From the NCBI RefSeq assembly GCF_003313325.1, contig NZ_QMHQ01000003.1, positions 1-64,000 of the forward strand: a stretch of DNA of 64,000 bases, read 5' to 3'. How positions within the stretch are numbered: the stretch's first letter is position 1; each line of letters begins with the position of its first letter. Positions 51,741 to 60,792 of the stretch are shown piece by piece. Below the pieces are notes generated by a model. It did no database searches, was not told the origin of the DNA, and was given only the letters and a program-made list of their open reading frames with translations. Origin of the DNA: Pedobacter namyangjuensis (GTDB lineage: Bacteria; Bacteroidota; Bacteroidia; Sphingobacteriales; Sphingobacteriaceae). Position numbers and translations under genes: made by a program.

Positions 51741-51956
51741 CTATTCGCTTAAGCTATTTTCACCTTCCTTTACTCCTTTTCTATTTCTGCCAGACTCTTC
51801 TTTACTCAAATCAACAGAAACATTATCGTGTTGCTTTCTATCTATAAAGTTTAAATCGGATAATTCTTTGTTGTGCTCGCCCCATTCTAACTGATTCACT
51901 GGCGATTGCCCTAATAGCGTATGTTCGTAATTTTCTTTAGCATTCTGATTTACCAT
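51741..51956 (-). CDS. Small hydrophilic protein, 71 aa
   Basis: A 71-residue, highly polar protein rich in Asn, Glu, Lys and Ser, with no predicted membrane part. Intrinsically disordered in appearance; contains an SPVNQLEWGEHNKELSDLNF segment. Such short hydrophilic proteins are common stress-induced products, but I cannot show this here. The 275 bases upstream hold the LytTR-type repeats on the plus strand. Confidence 0.5.
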   Translation of the reverse strand: MVNQNAKENYEHTLLGQSPVNQLEWGEHNKELSDLNFIDRKQHDNVSVDLSKEESGRNRKGVKEGENSLSE

Positions 51957-52099
51957 AAATTTTTATTTAATTAATTGATAATAGACTGTTAAGCGCATAA
52001 TAATTAGAACAGACTATACCATTTTTTGTTTGACGATATGTAGCACTAGTCACGAACGAACCAATAAAACCAAAAATAAATGAGAAATAAATTATTCAT

Positions 52100-52179
52100 A
52101 CTCATTCAATTTCGGTCCTTACTCATTAAACACAGGCTTTCACTCAAGCTAATTTTTAAATCAATAATTATTACTCATT
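52100..52179 (+). promoter_or_regulatory. Phased direct repeats upstream of the LytTR regulator gene
   Basis: ACTCATT occurs at 52100-52106, 52121-52127 and 52173-52179, with the related ACTCAAG at 52142-52148. Start-to-start distances are 21, 21 and 31 bases, that is two, two and three DNA turns, the layout typical of LytTR-protein binding sites. The last copy ends 52 bases before the ATG of the LytTR gene, so autoregulation is likely. Confidence 0.6.
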
Positions 52180-52231
52180 TTAGTATATAAAATGGCTAAC
52201 TTACTATAACCTAATACTAATAAGAGCACAC

Positions 52232-52957
52232 ATGCTTAAAGCAATCATATTAGACGACGAAGCTCGAGGAAGCAACCTTCTAAACAGGAAACTAGCAATG
52301 TTTGATGATAAGTTGCAAGTAGAAGCAATTTTTAACGACCCATATAAGGCACTGTCGAAGATTGTAGAAATCAATCCTGATGTCCTGTTTTTAGATGTTG
52401 AAATGCCTGGGCTAAACGGCTTCCAATTTTTGGAAAAATTGGGCTCATTTAGCTTCGAAGTTATTTTTACTACCGCATACGACACTTATACCCTAGAAGC
52501 ATTAAGGTTAAGCGCTGTAGATTATTTGGTAAAACCGATTGACGAAGATGAGTTGCATACCGCTATTTACAGACTACAGAAACGAGTTGCAGAGCGAAAA
52601 AAGAACATAACAGAATTAAAACCGAACAAACATCGGTTGGCGCTTTCTACCGCAGAAGGTGTTTATTTCGTAGATAAGACTAGTATTGTTAAAATTGAGG
52701 CAATGAGTAATTACAGTACGTTTTATTTAAATGACAAAAAGAAAATAATCGTTTCTAAAACACTTAAAGAATATGAAAACATATTGGATGAAGCCTACTT
52801 TTTGCGTATTAACAGGTCTGTAATAGTTAACTTAAACTATGTGGTTAAATACCGCAAAGGAGACGGAGGTACACTCGAAATGTTGGGAGGAGATGAATTA
52901 GAGGTCTCATCCTCTAGAAAGGAAATGCTAATGGCGTTACTGTTTAACGAAAAGTAA
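52232..52957 (+). CDS. LytTR-family response regulator
   Basis: A 241-residue protein with a receiver (Asp55 in DVLFLDVEMPG; KPIDEDEL) and a C-terminal LytTR domain (FVDKTSIVKIEAMSNYSTFY, EYENILDEAYFLRINRSVIVNL). LytTR proteins bind pairs of 9-bp direct repeats about two turns apart. The gene has no adjacent histidine kinase, which is unusual since LytTR regulators normally sit beside one. The repeats just upstream fit its own binding site. Confidence 0.9.
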   Translation: MLKAIILDDEARGSNLLNRKLAMFDDKLQVEAIFNDPYKALSKIVEINPDVLFLDVEMPGLNGFQFLEKLGSFSFEVIFTTAYDTYTLEALRLSAVDYLVKPIDEDELHTAIYRLQKRVAERKKNITELKPNKHRLALSTAEGVYFVDKTSIVKIEAMSNYSTFYLNDKKKIIVSKTLKEYENILDEAYFLRINRSVIVNLNYVVKYRKGDGGTLEMLGGDELEVSSSRKEMLMALLFNEK

Positions 52958-53059
52958 AACAATTTGTAACAACATAAAGTTAGTTATGAACCAATACATT
53001 AACTTATGAATTACAAACGTTTAATAAAAAACACTTTGCATTTGCAGAGAACAAACAAT

Positions 53060-53386
53060 ATGGCAACAGTTGCCATTATTGGCGGAGTTGCAGTTGGCTT
53101 AGCTCTTGGCGCACTCTTCGCAACCAAAAAAGGTAAATCCTATCGCAAAAAAATAACAGACTTCTTAGGCAAAAAAGTTGAGAAACTTGAAAATGATTTG
53201 CCAATTGGAGATTTGATTGAAGATGTGAGAGCACATGCTAAAAACAATGCAGACAGTCTTTTAGGGCCGGAAAAAAAACGGAAAAAGGTAACTGAGGTAC
53301 ATGCTAACAATGAACTGTCTGATGCATGGAAAAATCAAAAGGAAAAAACCATTTTTCCGAATGACGCCAACCCTAAACTTAATTAA
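53060..53386 (+). CDS. YtxH domain protein
   Basis: Start chosen at ATG 53060 (MATVAIIGGVAVGLALGALFATKKG). The residues read from 53006 are not conserved in type. The protein opens with one membrane helix rich in Gly/Ala and then the YtxH pattern KGKSYRKKITDFLGKKVEKL, with Lys- and Asp-rich soluble remainder. YtxH-type proteins are general stress proteins of unknown action. The upstream sequence CATTTGCAG may hold its promoter. Confidence 0.72.
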   Translation: MATVAIIGGVAVGLALGALFATKKGKSYRKKITDFLGKKVEKLENDLPIGDLIEDVRAHAKNNADSLLGPEKKRKKVTEVHANNELSDAWKNQKEKTIFPNDANPKLN

Positions 53387-53437
53387 TAGTAAAGCTTGGC
53401 GTTGCACAAAGTAAGGCCAAGCATTTTATTTTAATGT

Positions 53438-54226
53438 CTATTTCCACTTTGTAAGGTGGATATACTTTAAGTCGCAGTCGCCAAGCTTTACATAATAATT
53501 CATCGCGTTACCAGTATTCTGTATTACGATTTCTTTATCAGTTAACAAGCCTTGCACAACAGTTGGCAACTCACTATACTCACTAGAAGTTTGTTCCTGG
53601 TCATCCATCTTAGCAACATCACCACTATCTTCTGCCCAAGTTATCCCGTTTAGGTTAATGTAAACTAAATTATCTATTAAACTACGTCCAAAAGTAACAG
53701 CACCTTTTATTTTTCGTTCGCCGCTATTGTAGTAATAGTGATAACCCGAATTACTTTTTGTAATACTTAGCGAAATTTTACATCCTTCGCCATCTTTAAC
53801 TACATAATCACCCAAAACTGTAGCTGGTAACTGTGGTATAGATTTGTTAGTTTGTTCTAAATTAACGGACAGCAACTTATTATTACTCAAGTTATGCCAA
53901 CTGCCGATTAGTTTATGACCCGCAACTTTAAGCATTAGCTTTGCTACAACTTTATTTTGTTCGCTTATTTCTCGTAAAATGATATTACCATTAACAATCT
54001 CACCGTTTAAAGGAATGTTTACACCAATTTTATCATAAAAATAGTAACCTTTAATTTTATTGTCATTTCGAGTTAGGCTAAAAACTACTTTCAGATTTTT
54101 ATTGATATCACCAACATAATTCGTTGTTTCTGGTGCAACAGCTACATAATTTGCTATTGATTTTTTAGGTAATATCAAACCAAAAAAAATTAATAGGATT
54201 AACGATAGTGGGATATTAGTTTTCAT
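53438..54226 (-). CDS. Exported protein, 262 aa, last gene of the envelope run
   Basis: A signal peptide (SLILLIFFGLILPKKSIA) is followed by beta-rich sequence. The N-terminal part (YVGDINKNLKVVFSLTRND, GYYFYDKIGVNIPLNGEI) is parallel in pattern to that of the 313-residue protein two genes upstream (FTGTIDKYPIEMKLEI, GEYYYPKNGNLNKIQLEG), so the two are probable paralogs in that domain. A Cys pair occurs at the end (GEGCKISLS; LGDCDLKYI). Function unknown. It lies 11 bases past the upstream gene. Confidence 0.65.
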   Translation of the reverse strand: MKTNIPLSLILLIFFGLILPKKSIANYVAVAPETTNYVGDINKNLKVVFSLTRNDNKIKGYYFYDKIGVNIPLNGEIVNGNIILREISEQNKVVAKLMLKVAGHKLIGSWHNLSNNKLLSVNLEQTNKSIPQLPATVLGDYVVKDGEGCKISLSITKSNSGYHYYYNSGERKIKGAVTFGRSLIDNLVYINLNGITWAEDSGDVAKMDDQEQTSSEYSELPTVVQGLLTDKEIVIQNTGNAMNYYVKLGDCDLKYIHLTKWK

Positions 54227-54237
54227 CGGAATAATAA

Positions 54238-54765
54238 TTAATCATCAAACTCTACCCATTTATGGTGTAAAAACATTTGAGTTACTGGCTGATTGTCTTT
54301 AAGCAAAGCTACTTCTACAAAATCACCAACTTTCTTAACAAACTTTAAGCGCATGTCATCCATAGCTCCAGAGTAATAGTAAGACCCATAAGCGCAATTA
54401 TGCGGATTTCCTTGAACATCATTGGTAAAAACTGAAAAAAGCAGTAGTTTTCTAGAATTTGTATCAGGAGATTTGTAGCCAAAAATTCTGTAATCGGCTC
54501 TTATATTTTGATAGACGTTTACAGCACTATCGCTTCTGCTTATAACAGCTTTTTGTATAAAGTCTTCGCTAATTGGCTCTTCTTTTAAAGGCTCTATTTG
54601 TTTAGCTTTTTTCTTTACGGCAAGCTTCAGCGAATCGCTACGATCAGCCTCAATGTTATAGCTATTTTTTGCAGCGGTTGTATCAGAAACTGTTTCGACA
54701 GTTTTTTTCTCATTAGCATAATTACAGCCAACGAGCACAATTAAAAATAATAATATAGAGCGCAT
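54238..54765 (-). CDS. Lipoprotein, 175 aa
   Basis: The lipobox (VLVGC, Cys near 14) is followed by a Thr/Lys/Ala-rich linker of about 60 residues and a compact C-terminal part with YYYSGAMDDMRLKFVKKVGDF and MFLHHKWVEFDD. No family recognised. It sits between two exported proteins on the same strand with short gaps, as a member of the same run. Confidence 0.62.
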   Translation of the reverse strand: MRSILLFLIVLVGCNYANEKKTVETVSDTTAAKNSYNIEADRSDSLKLAVKKKAKQIEPLKEEPISEDFIQKAVISRSDSAVNVYQNIRADYRIFGYKSPDTNSRKLLLFSVFTNDVQGNPHNCAYGSYYYSGAMDDMRLKFVKKVGDFVEVALLKDNQPVTQMFLHHKWVEFDD

Positions 54766-54876
54766 TGTATATTAAATTATTAACAAATTAACTTATTTAA
54801 GTTTTAAACAACAATCCAATAACTAGATTTTAACATAGCATAAACTTTGCCAAGCTAATAATGCGGTTTGGCTGGA

Positions 54877-55818
54877 TTATTTTTTCTTCTCCTTTTTCAC
54901 CAAAATGGATTTCCCGTTTTCAATCTTATAGTAGGTAAAATGTGTATAGGCATCATTTTCATAGATACGTTCTTCCTTCACTAAGAATAATTTTCCAGCT
55001 TGCCACCGAAAGGTCTTTGTTCCTTCATTGCCACTTCCATCTGCATCTACGGTTTCAGCTTCCCTTTTTACTGCATCGAAAAACACCACTCCCATTTCGT
55101 TCAACTGTTTATTTTGAATAAAGCCACGCTTTTCGGGATAGTAAATAAAATACAAATAAGAATAATCTCCTTTCGCCAAACCGGGATAATAAATAGGCAC
55201 CTTAAAATCTAGGTAACCATCAAAATTCAAATCCTGGAGTATAATCTCGGTTTCTTTTGTAAATACCTCTTCAAACTCCGTAAAAGCCCAACGCATGCTT
55301 TTATTAACAAAAACCTTAAGAGAAATTAAGTCAAAATAGTATTGTGCATCTGACGGAATGTAATCTAATTTAACCCTATTTCTGGTGTACTGGAAAACAT
55401 AATTTGAAGGATTAAATGCTTTTAGATTTTCTTTAGCAATTAATTTAGTGGTTAAATAGGAATCTGTTTTTCCGGCTTTTTGCCAGCTTCCATTTAATGA
55501 AGTTTGATCCACATAATTTAATTTAAAACTACCCGTAGTTTCATATTTACGTTTTGTAGTATTATAAGCACGTTCTTGCAAATTTAAAACACCTTCTTTT
55601 AGCTTTCCTTCAAGCTGTATCTTATTTAAATTGCCATTTTTAGGGTAATAGTATTCGCCAGAAACACTATCACTTTGCTGTGTTATTTCCAATTTCATCT
55701 CTATCGGATACTTATCTATTGTACCGGTAAAGTTTATGATGGAAATAATTTTCGCTTCCTGAGCTTTTAACTCAAAAAAAGAAAACGCCATAACTAAAAA
55801 CGCTAGTGTCTTTTTCAT
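54877..55818 (-). CDS. Exported protein with DxNxDGxxD loop, 313 aa (XAC2610-like style)
   Basis: A signal peptide precedes an N-terminal beta domain (about residues 25-115) shared in pattern with the 262-residue gene downstream. The C-terminal half carries a calcium-loop-like motif D-L-N-F-D-G-Y-L-D and a strand-rich part (YSYLYFIYYPEKRGF). This motif order resembles the XAC2610-related group, where a member inhibits lysozymes and acts as an immunity protein. That assignment is tentative; search with the C-terminal half. It starts 2 bases before the next gene upstream ends its stop, so they are co-transcribed. Confidence 0.6.
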   Translation of the reverse strand: MKKTLAFLVMAFSFFELKAQEAKIISIINFTGTIDKYPIEMKLEITQQSDSVSGEYYYPKNGNLNKIQLEGKLKEGVLNLQERAYNTTKRKYETTGSFKLNYVDQTSLNGSWQKAGKTDSYLTTKLIAKENLKAFNPSNYVFQYTRNRVKLDYIPSDAQYYFDLISLKVFVNKSMRWAFTEFEEVFTKETEIILQDLNFDGYLDFKVPIYYPGLAKGDYSYLYFIYYPEKRGFIQNKQLNEMGVVFFDAVKREAETVDADGSGNEGTKTFRWQAGKLFLVKEERIYENDAYTHFTYYKIENGKSILVKKEKKK

Positions 55819-55820
55819 CG

Positions 55821-56669
55821 CTATTTTTTCTTTTTTGTAGATTCCTGCCAGTACTTTTCAAAATCAGCTTTGCTTACTTTTTCTCCTTGCCAATAAAAAC
55901 TTTCGAATAATACAGTGCCATCTGGTTTGTACATGTGAGATGCGCCATGCCTTCTCCCATTTTCAAAATTGGAATCCATATTTTTTTTACCATTGTTATA
56001 AGTTGTAGATAATCCATTTTGCAAATCATCTGTATAATTTGTTTCAGTAATTAAATCGCCACTGTTATACACACGGTAAATACCATTTCTTTTATCATTT
56101 TTGTAATTAATTTCGACTGTGAGTTTACCATCTGGTCCATAATTTCTAGAGGGACCATTTCTTAAATCATTTTCATAGTACGTTTCCGTTACAATATTGC
56201 CATTACTGTAAGAAGTTGATAAGCCATGTTTCTTACCAGCTTTATACTCAGCTTTGCTCACAATTTTGTCGCTATTGTACATTTCGCTAAAGCCGTTCTG
56301 TTTGCCGTCTTTATAGTTTTGCCCTAACCAGACTTTTCCGCTATTATCAAAATTTTCTTTTAACCCGTTGCGAACGCCGTTTTTATAGTTTAGCTTGCAT
56401 TCCAACGTTCCGCCGTTACTGTACCAAAAAGCTTCGCCAGTTATTACACCATTTTTTATGTTGTAAAGGGCAAAGCTCTTTTCATCCAAGGGGATTTTAT
56501 ATTTTCCCTGCAGGTTTTTTCCGTTTAAACTCAGCACAAGTTCGCTACTGTCGGCATTATAGGTTTTAGCTAAGTGCTTCCACTGAATTTCTTCAGGTAA
56601 TTGGGCGTAGATTGATAATGAGCACAACATAAATAACACGGTAAAGGGTAGTTTATTTAAATTTTTCAT
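55821..56669 (-). CDS. MORN/YwqK-like repeat protein, exported
   Basis: A 282-residue protein with a signal peptide and about seven repeats of some 21 residues, each like YKNGVRNGLKENFDNSGK, of the MORN-related YwqK kind. In Bacillus, YwqK is an antitoxin-like partner of a secreted toxin, but in Bacteroidota these repeats occur in many secreted proteins of unknown role. Pattern Asn-Gly plus Tyr-x-x-Gly is regular throughout. Member of the minus-strand envelope run, 27 bases from the next gene. Confidence 0.72.
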   Translation of the reverse strand: MKNLNKLPFTVLFMLCSLSIYAQLPEEIQWKHLAKTYNADSSELVLSLNGKNLQGKYKIPLDEKSFALYNIKNGVITGEAFWYSNGGTLECKLNYKNGVRNGLKENFDNSGKVWLGQNYKDGKQNGFSEMYNSDKIVSKAEYKAGKKHGLSTSYSNGNIVTETYYENDLRNGPSRNYGPDGKLTVEINYKNDKRNGIYRVYNSGDLITETNYTDDLQNGLSTTYNNGKKNMDSNFENGRRHGASHMYKPDGTVLFESFYWQGEKVSKADFEKYWQESTKKKK

Positions 56670-56696
56670 ATCGAGGTAAATCTTCTATTTGCTTTT

Positions 56697-57605
56697 TTAA
56701 TAATCGAACCATTCTAAAATATAGGCTTCATTTTTTTGCTCTGCTCCTTTGTAAACATCAATGGGTTTGCCGTAAAATAACTGCATGGCCTTAGCATCAA
56801 ATTTCGCTCGACAATCATCTATGGTTAACCGACAATAAACTTTTACCGGAGCCAAAAACTGGCGCTCATTATTAGCATTGTAACCTCCAAAAACCCGCTC
56901 ATTTTCGTCAGCACTTGCAAAATAATATTCGCATCTATTATATTCTATGGTTCTGCTTTTGGTGTCATTTTCGAATTTCTCTTTTCCGTTAGCGCCGTAA
57001 TAATCAGCAGGCTTGTAACCTTTTAATTTCGATTGAAAGGCAGTTAGCTCTGCGAGGTTTAAAGGTATATGTGCTATAAAATACAGGAAATAGTTATTTG
57101 TATTGTGTTCAATAAAATAAACTCTCCGGTCAGACCATCGCTTTTCGCTAAATTTTTCGAGTTCTTTTTGTTTCGCTAAATATTTTGCTTCATCATCAAT
57201 TACTTCTTTATTATATTTAATCTTTCTAAAAATTTTCTGGTCGAGGTTTTTAATATCTATATCCAATACATATTGAGCGTTGGTATACACTGCTCTCCCA
57301 TTTCTGTAATAACTGATATAGGCATTCCAACGTGGAATACTGCTCATCCAACTTACATCGATAATTAATAATGCTAAATCAGCGGGTTTAATGGTGTATT
57401 GCTCATTGCCTATCTTGGCAATTAATAAATCTGATTCTACGTTAAACTCTGGCATAAAAGCGCCAATCGGCTTACGTTGTTTTATCAAACCGAAAGGTTC
57501 TGCAATTATGTTAGATGTTTTTATCTCCATTTTTCCAGGTTTCACATCTTGCCCAAAACAGTTAAAAGTAAATAGCAAGAAAAATGCAGTTATTCTAAAT
57601 TGCAT
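56697..57605 (-). CDS. Exported protein, 302 aa
   Basis: A signal peptide (ITAFFLLFTFNCFGQ) precedes a mixed alpha/beta protein rich in Lys, Tyr and Asp, with two Cys residues near the end (KVYCRLTIDDCRAKF). No family recognised. Its 5' end overlaps the stop of the upstream membrane protein by 11 bases, so the two genes are likely translated together. Confidence 0.65.
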   Translation of the reverse strand: MQFRITAFFLLFTFNCFGQDVKPGKMEIKTSNIIAEPFGLIKQRKPIGAFMPEFNVESDLLIAKIGNEQYTIKPADLALLIIDVSWMSSIPRWNAYISYYRNGRAVYTNAQYVLDIDIKNLDQKIFRKIKYNKEVIDDEAKYLAKQKELEKFSEKRWSDRRVYFIEHNTNNYFLYFIAHIPLNLAELTAFQSKLKGYKPADYYGANGKEKFENDTKSRTIEYNRCEYYFASADENERVFGGYNANNERQFLAPVKVYCRLTIDDCRAKFDAKAMQLFYGKPIDVYKGAEQKNEAYILEWFDY

Positions 57606-58662
57606 ATTGTTTGTTAATTTTTTCTTCGGGCTTGCTACAACACAAATACAAAACAGCTAAAAACAAATACTCCAAAGGTTTCATCAGTCGATAAACAAGA
57701 TTTGAGTTTTGCGTGGTGGTAATTTTTCGCGAAAGTGGATAACCGTATTTATCGTAAATGTTCCTTATTATTTTGTGTAAACGCGGAGAAATATCCTGCA
57801 CTAATTCTTCGAACGCATTGGCGATTAACAACTGTCTGTTTACCACTATTTCGTTTCCGTGTCTAATTCCTAGTCGCAAAGGTTTAACAATTTCTGGGTC
57901 GCCACAAACGGCTACAGTGCACAAGTAATGTCCTCGATGATCTAAAATTGGGGGGTGTGTTTTTTGCGAAAAACGCCAGGTTGTAGTTTCGGTAAAAACT
58001 TTCGTAATCGAATTATAGTCTTGCCCTAATAAAACCAAAATTGCCATTATGCAAACAAAAACCGGAATGAGCAATAACAACACAAACAAAGGTTGCTTGT
58101 TAGTATTTGCCATTAACGTATTCAGTTTATTTAGCGTTTTATTTTTATAGGTTTTGGTTGATGATAATTTACTCTCGTTGCGTAACACTTTAAAAAGTAA
58201 ACAGAAAGCCAAAAAGATATAAACTACTGGTAACGGAAACATAAAACCGCTAACATTGCCATATTCTTTACTTGACCCCAGTTGAACTATTACAGCAACG
58301 CTGATAAAAATGCCGATTATTGCGAAAACCATTGCCAACACCAAAATTATCGGAGGTAGCAGATTGCCTTTTAACCAAAGCAGTAATATTGAAGTTATTG
58401 AAAAAGCAAAGAACATAATTAACGTAAGCAAATGCTTAGATGCGAATGGTGTATAACCACCATCCACAATATCAATTGCCGTATAGTAATCTGCACTGCT
58501 AAACGTCCAGCCTACACAAAATGCACTAATAGCAAAGAAAAACAGTACCAACACCATGTACTCGGCAATTTTGGTTTCGGTGCTAACCTTAGCTCGCATA
58601 TTTTTAAACACAAAAAAACCTAAAATCGGAATTAGAATTATGAGGATCAGTATTGGTGTCAT
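57595..58662 (-). CDS. Multi-helix membrane protein, 355 aa
   Basis: At least six predicted helices: residues 1-16, 36-53, 79-97, 103-130, 145-160 and 200-215, then a soluble C-terminal part of about 130 residues with a Cys pair (LYLCCSKPEEK). No family recognised. It is one of only two multi-pass membrane proteins in this run and overlaps the next gene by 11 bases. A role as a receptor or a small-molecule carrier is possible but unsupported. Confidence 0.65.
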   Translation of the reverse strand: MTPILILIILIPILGFFVFKNMRAKVSTETKIAEYMVLVLFFFAISAFCVGWTFSSADYYTAIDIVDGGYTPFASKHLLTLIMFFAFSITSILLLWLKGNLLPPIILVLAMVFAIIGIFISVAVIVQLGSSKEYGNVSGFMFPLPVVYIFLAFCLLFKVLRNESKLSSTKTYKNKTLNKLNTLMANTNKQPLFVLLLLIPVFVCIMAILVLLGQDYNSITKVFTETTTWRFSQKTHPPILDHRGHYLCTVAVCGDPEIVKPLRLGIRHGNEIVVNRQLLIANAFEELVQDISPRLHKIIRNIYDKYGYPLSRKITTTQNSNLVYRLMKPLEYLFLAVLYLCCSKPEEKINKQYAI

Positions 58663-58667
58663 CTATT

Positions 58668-59309
58668 TTAATTTTTGCTCACTAGAAATTCTTTTTTATC
58701 AATATCCTTAAACTCCTTTGCTTCATCGTCCCATAAGGAAGCTATGTAGAACACCTCCTTATCATTCTCGTTCTCTTTACAAACGGAAGAAATAAACAAA
58801 TTACTTGATGCTAAATGCACCGCTCTGTCTAACGCCCAAAAACACATTTTACCTTCACCTAATGGCAAATCATAAATTTTTCCGTCGTTTACATCAACCA
58901 TAAAACCCATAATACAACTAGCCCCGCAACCAAAATAAGTTGCCACATAATGACCGGCGAAGTTGACCTCCATCTCGTTGTAGCCTTCCGTTATTCTTGT
59001 TCTAAAACTCCTGGCTTCTGGATAGCTCGAAAAATCTATAGGTGCTTTTTTTACTTTAGAAACTTCTTCTACTGCGTATTTCGCGAAATTTATACTATCT
59101 GTCAACACCAATTCTTCTTCCTCTTCTTCTTCAACTGTTATTGCATTAGTAATAGAATCTTTAGTTACAACCTGCGGTACTTTTACCGCTACTGCCGGGG
59201 CAATTGTATCGGCCAATACAGGCTGTTCTTTTTTAGGTTCATTGTTACAAGCAACAAAAACCAAAATATAAGCCAACAAGGCTAAATTTAAAATCTTTTT
59301 ACCAAGCAT
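58668..59309 (-). CDS. Lipoprotein with FAGHYxxxxFGCGAxC motif, 213 aa
   Basis: A lipobox (FVAC, Cys21) is followed by a low-complexity acidic segment with a run of Glu (about residues 55-65). Then comes a domain with NFAGHYVATYFGCGASCIMGFMVD, a Cys-containing motif that I have seen in uncharacterised exported proteins of other Gram-negatives. A second Cys pair (CFWALD, SVCKENEND) may form a disulfide. Gene overlaps the upstream barrel gene by 11 bases. Confidence 0.65.
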   Translation of the reverse strand: MLGKKILNLALLAYILVFVACNNEPKKEQPVLADTIAPAVAVKVPQVVTKDSITNAITVEEEEEEELVLTDSINFAKYAVEEVSKVKKAPIDFSSYPEARSFRTRITEGYNEMEVNFAGHYVATYFGCGASCIMGFMVDVNDGKIYDLPLGEGKMCFWALDRAVHLASSNLFISSVCKENENDKEVFYIASLWDDEAKEFKDIDKKEFLVSKN

Positions 59310-59907
59310 ATATCAGTTTGGTTGTAATGTAATTGCCTTTAAAGTTTGTGCTAACATTGTCTTTTAGTTTATAGTTGGCAACATAGTATTGCAAGCGAAA
59401 TTTGAAATGAGAGCGTTGCCCTACGTAGTATTTCATGCTTACGCCCGGACTAACAAAAAGTGAGCCTTTGTCTACGTTAACATCTTTATTCGGGTTGTAA
59501 TAAGAAATATTTCCATAACCAATACCAGAACCAGCTTGTAATACAAAATTGTTTTTTTCGTAAAGCTCATAATCTACATCAAAACCTAGCTGACCGGCAA
59601 AATAATTAGTGCGTTTTACGATTTCATCATTATGTTTAATAAATAAAGTATCTGTTTTAGCAACATTAAAAATCATATCAAAAACCAAACTAACGGAGGT
59701 TTTATTACTTTTTAAATCTAATATTAAACCGCCAATTATTGGATTACCTAATACTTTATTATTGCCCGTTGGAAACCAAGTTCCGGCACTAACGCCTAAA
59801 TTAAAACCATCTCTTGGGTTGTGCTGGCCTTGGTCCTGCGCAAATGAGTTTGTGGCAAATGTTGCAAATAGCAAAAACAAGCCAACATTTTTAATTTTCG
59901 TTTTCAT
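59299..59907 (-). CDS. Outer-membrane beta-barrel protein, 202 aa
   Basis: A signal peptide (VGLFLLFATFATNSFAQ) is followed by a barrel-like sequence with alternating strands (RDGFNLGVSAGTWFPTG, FKFRLQYYVANYKL) and a C-terminal aromatic end (LIYAW). No named family. It probably sits in the outer membrane and could bind a partner from the same run. Confidence 0.68.
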   Translation of the reverse strand: MKTKIKNVGLFLLFATFATNSFAQDQGQHNPRDGFNLGVSAGTWFPTGNNKVLGNPIIGGLILDLKSNKTSVSLVFDMIFNVAKTDTLFIKHNDEIVKRTNYFAGQLGFDVDYELYEKNNFVLQAGSGIGYGNISYYNPNKDVNVDKGSLFVSPGVSMKYYVGQRSHFKFRLQYYVANYKLKDNVSTNFKGNYITTKLIYAW

Positions 59908-60106
59908 AGGATTGGATTTATATATCTAAACTAAAAAATAAACCAATACCAATTTGGCTAGCTTATTATTCGTCCGAAAAACCAAGTATTCTGCCTATTT
60001 TAAACTATTATTCGTCTTTACCTTAATAAAATTGAGGAATTAAAAGCATCAAAGTGTAGATTAATAAGCGAAGCTGATAAGGATAGGCAGGAAAAACGGA
60101 ATTACG

Positions 60107-60775
60107 CTATTTTCGATTGGCTTGTAAAATTTTAGAAATTTTCAAATCTAAGTCTAGGTTTTCATCGTCTTCAAAAGATTCGCCTATTTGATAAACCTTA
60201 TTGTTTTTTATGCGATAAATAGAATAATTGTTGCTACCGGAATACCCATAACCAACAATCACTTTATGTTTTTTATTATAACTTGGATTGGTGATTTCAT
60301 CAAAGCCTTGAACCTTAGTAAGCGTTTTGTTCTTCGAATTTAGTAAATACAGGCTATATAATTCGTTACTGCCCCTACTTCCAGTTGTCTGAAAAAGCAT
60401 TAAGTCTTTTAGCCCATCGTTACTATAATCTTCGTACTTAACATTTTCTTTTACCACATGCATATAAACATGTTCCTTCCAAAAAACCTGGTCGCTCTTT
60501 GTGTCTATTTTGCCAAAATAGATGTAAGTATTATTTGCAATTGGCGAACTATCTGGTGTATTAATATTGTATTGCAAAGCTAAAACATAGCTTTTGTCTG
60601 CAAATGGATAGATATATTGCCAATCTCCAACGGCCTTGGGTTGATTAAAAATCTTTCCGCTCGTAGTAGGTTTGCTTTTGTTCGCTACATTACCTTTGTA
60701 AGCATTAGGAGCCGTTTGCGCTACGCTTTGCAAAAACAAAAAACATATCGATATTATTAATGCCGATTTGAACAT
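60107..60775 (-). CDS. Exported protein with DYSNDGLKD loop, 222 aa (XAC2610-like style)
   Basis: Signal peptide residues 5-19, then a beta-rich part with a calcium-loop-like D-Y-S-N-D-G-L-K-D and GYGYSGSNNYSIY. This recalls the XAC2610-related/FG-GAP loop proteins, as does the 313-residue protein in the same run, but the two are not close in the rest of their sequence. Immunity or lysozyme-inhibitor activity is a hypothesis only. The 199 bases upstream of it contain no gene. Confidence 0.58.
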   Translation of the reverse strand: MFKSALIISICFLFLQSVAQTAPNAYKGNVANKSKPTTSGKIFNQPKAVGDWQYIYPFADKSYVLALQYNINTPDSSPIANNTYIYFGKIDTKSDQVFWKEHVYMHVVKENVKYEDYSNDGLKDLMLFQTTGSRGSNELYSLYLLNSKNKTLTKVQGFDEITNPSYNKKHKVIVGYGYSGSNNYSIYRIKNNKVYQIGESFEDDENLDLDLKISKILQANRK

Positions 60776-60792
60776 AATTTTGATTTAGTGTA

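Noticed and set aside
59299..59929. Plus-strand frame of 106 residues opposite the barrel gene
   Set aside because: It is the reverse of a signal peptide and strands and has no domain.
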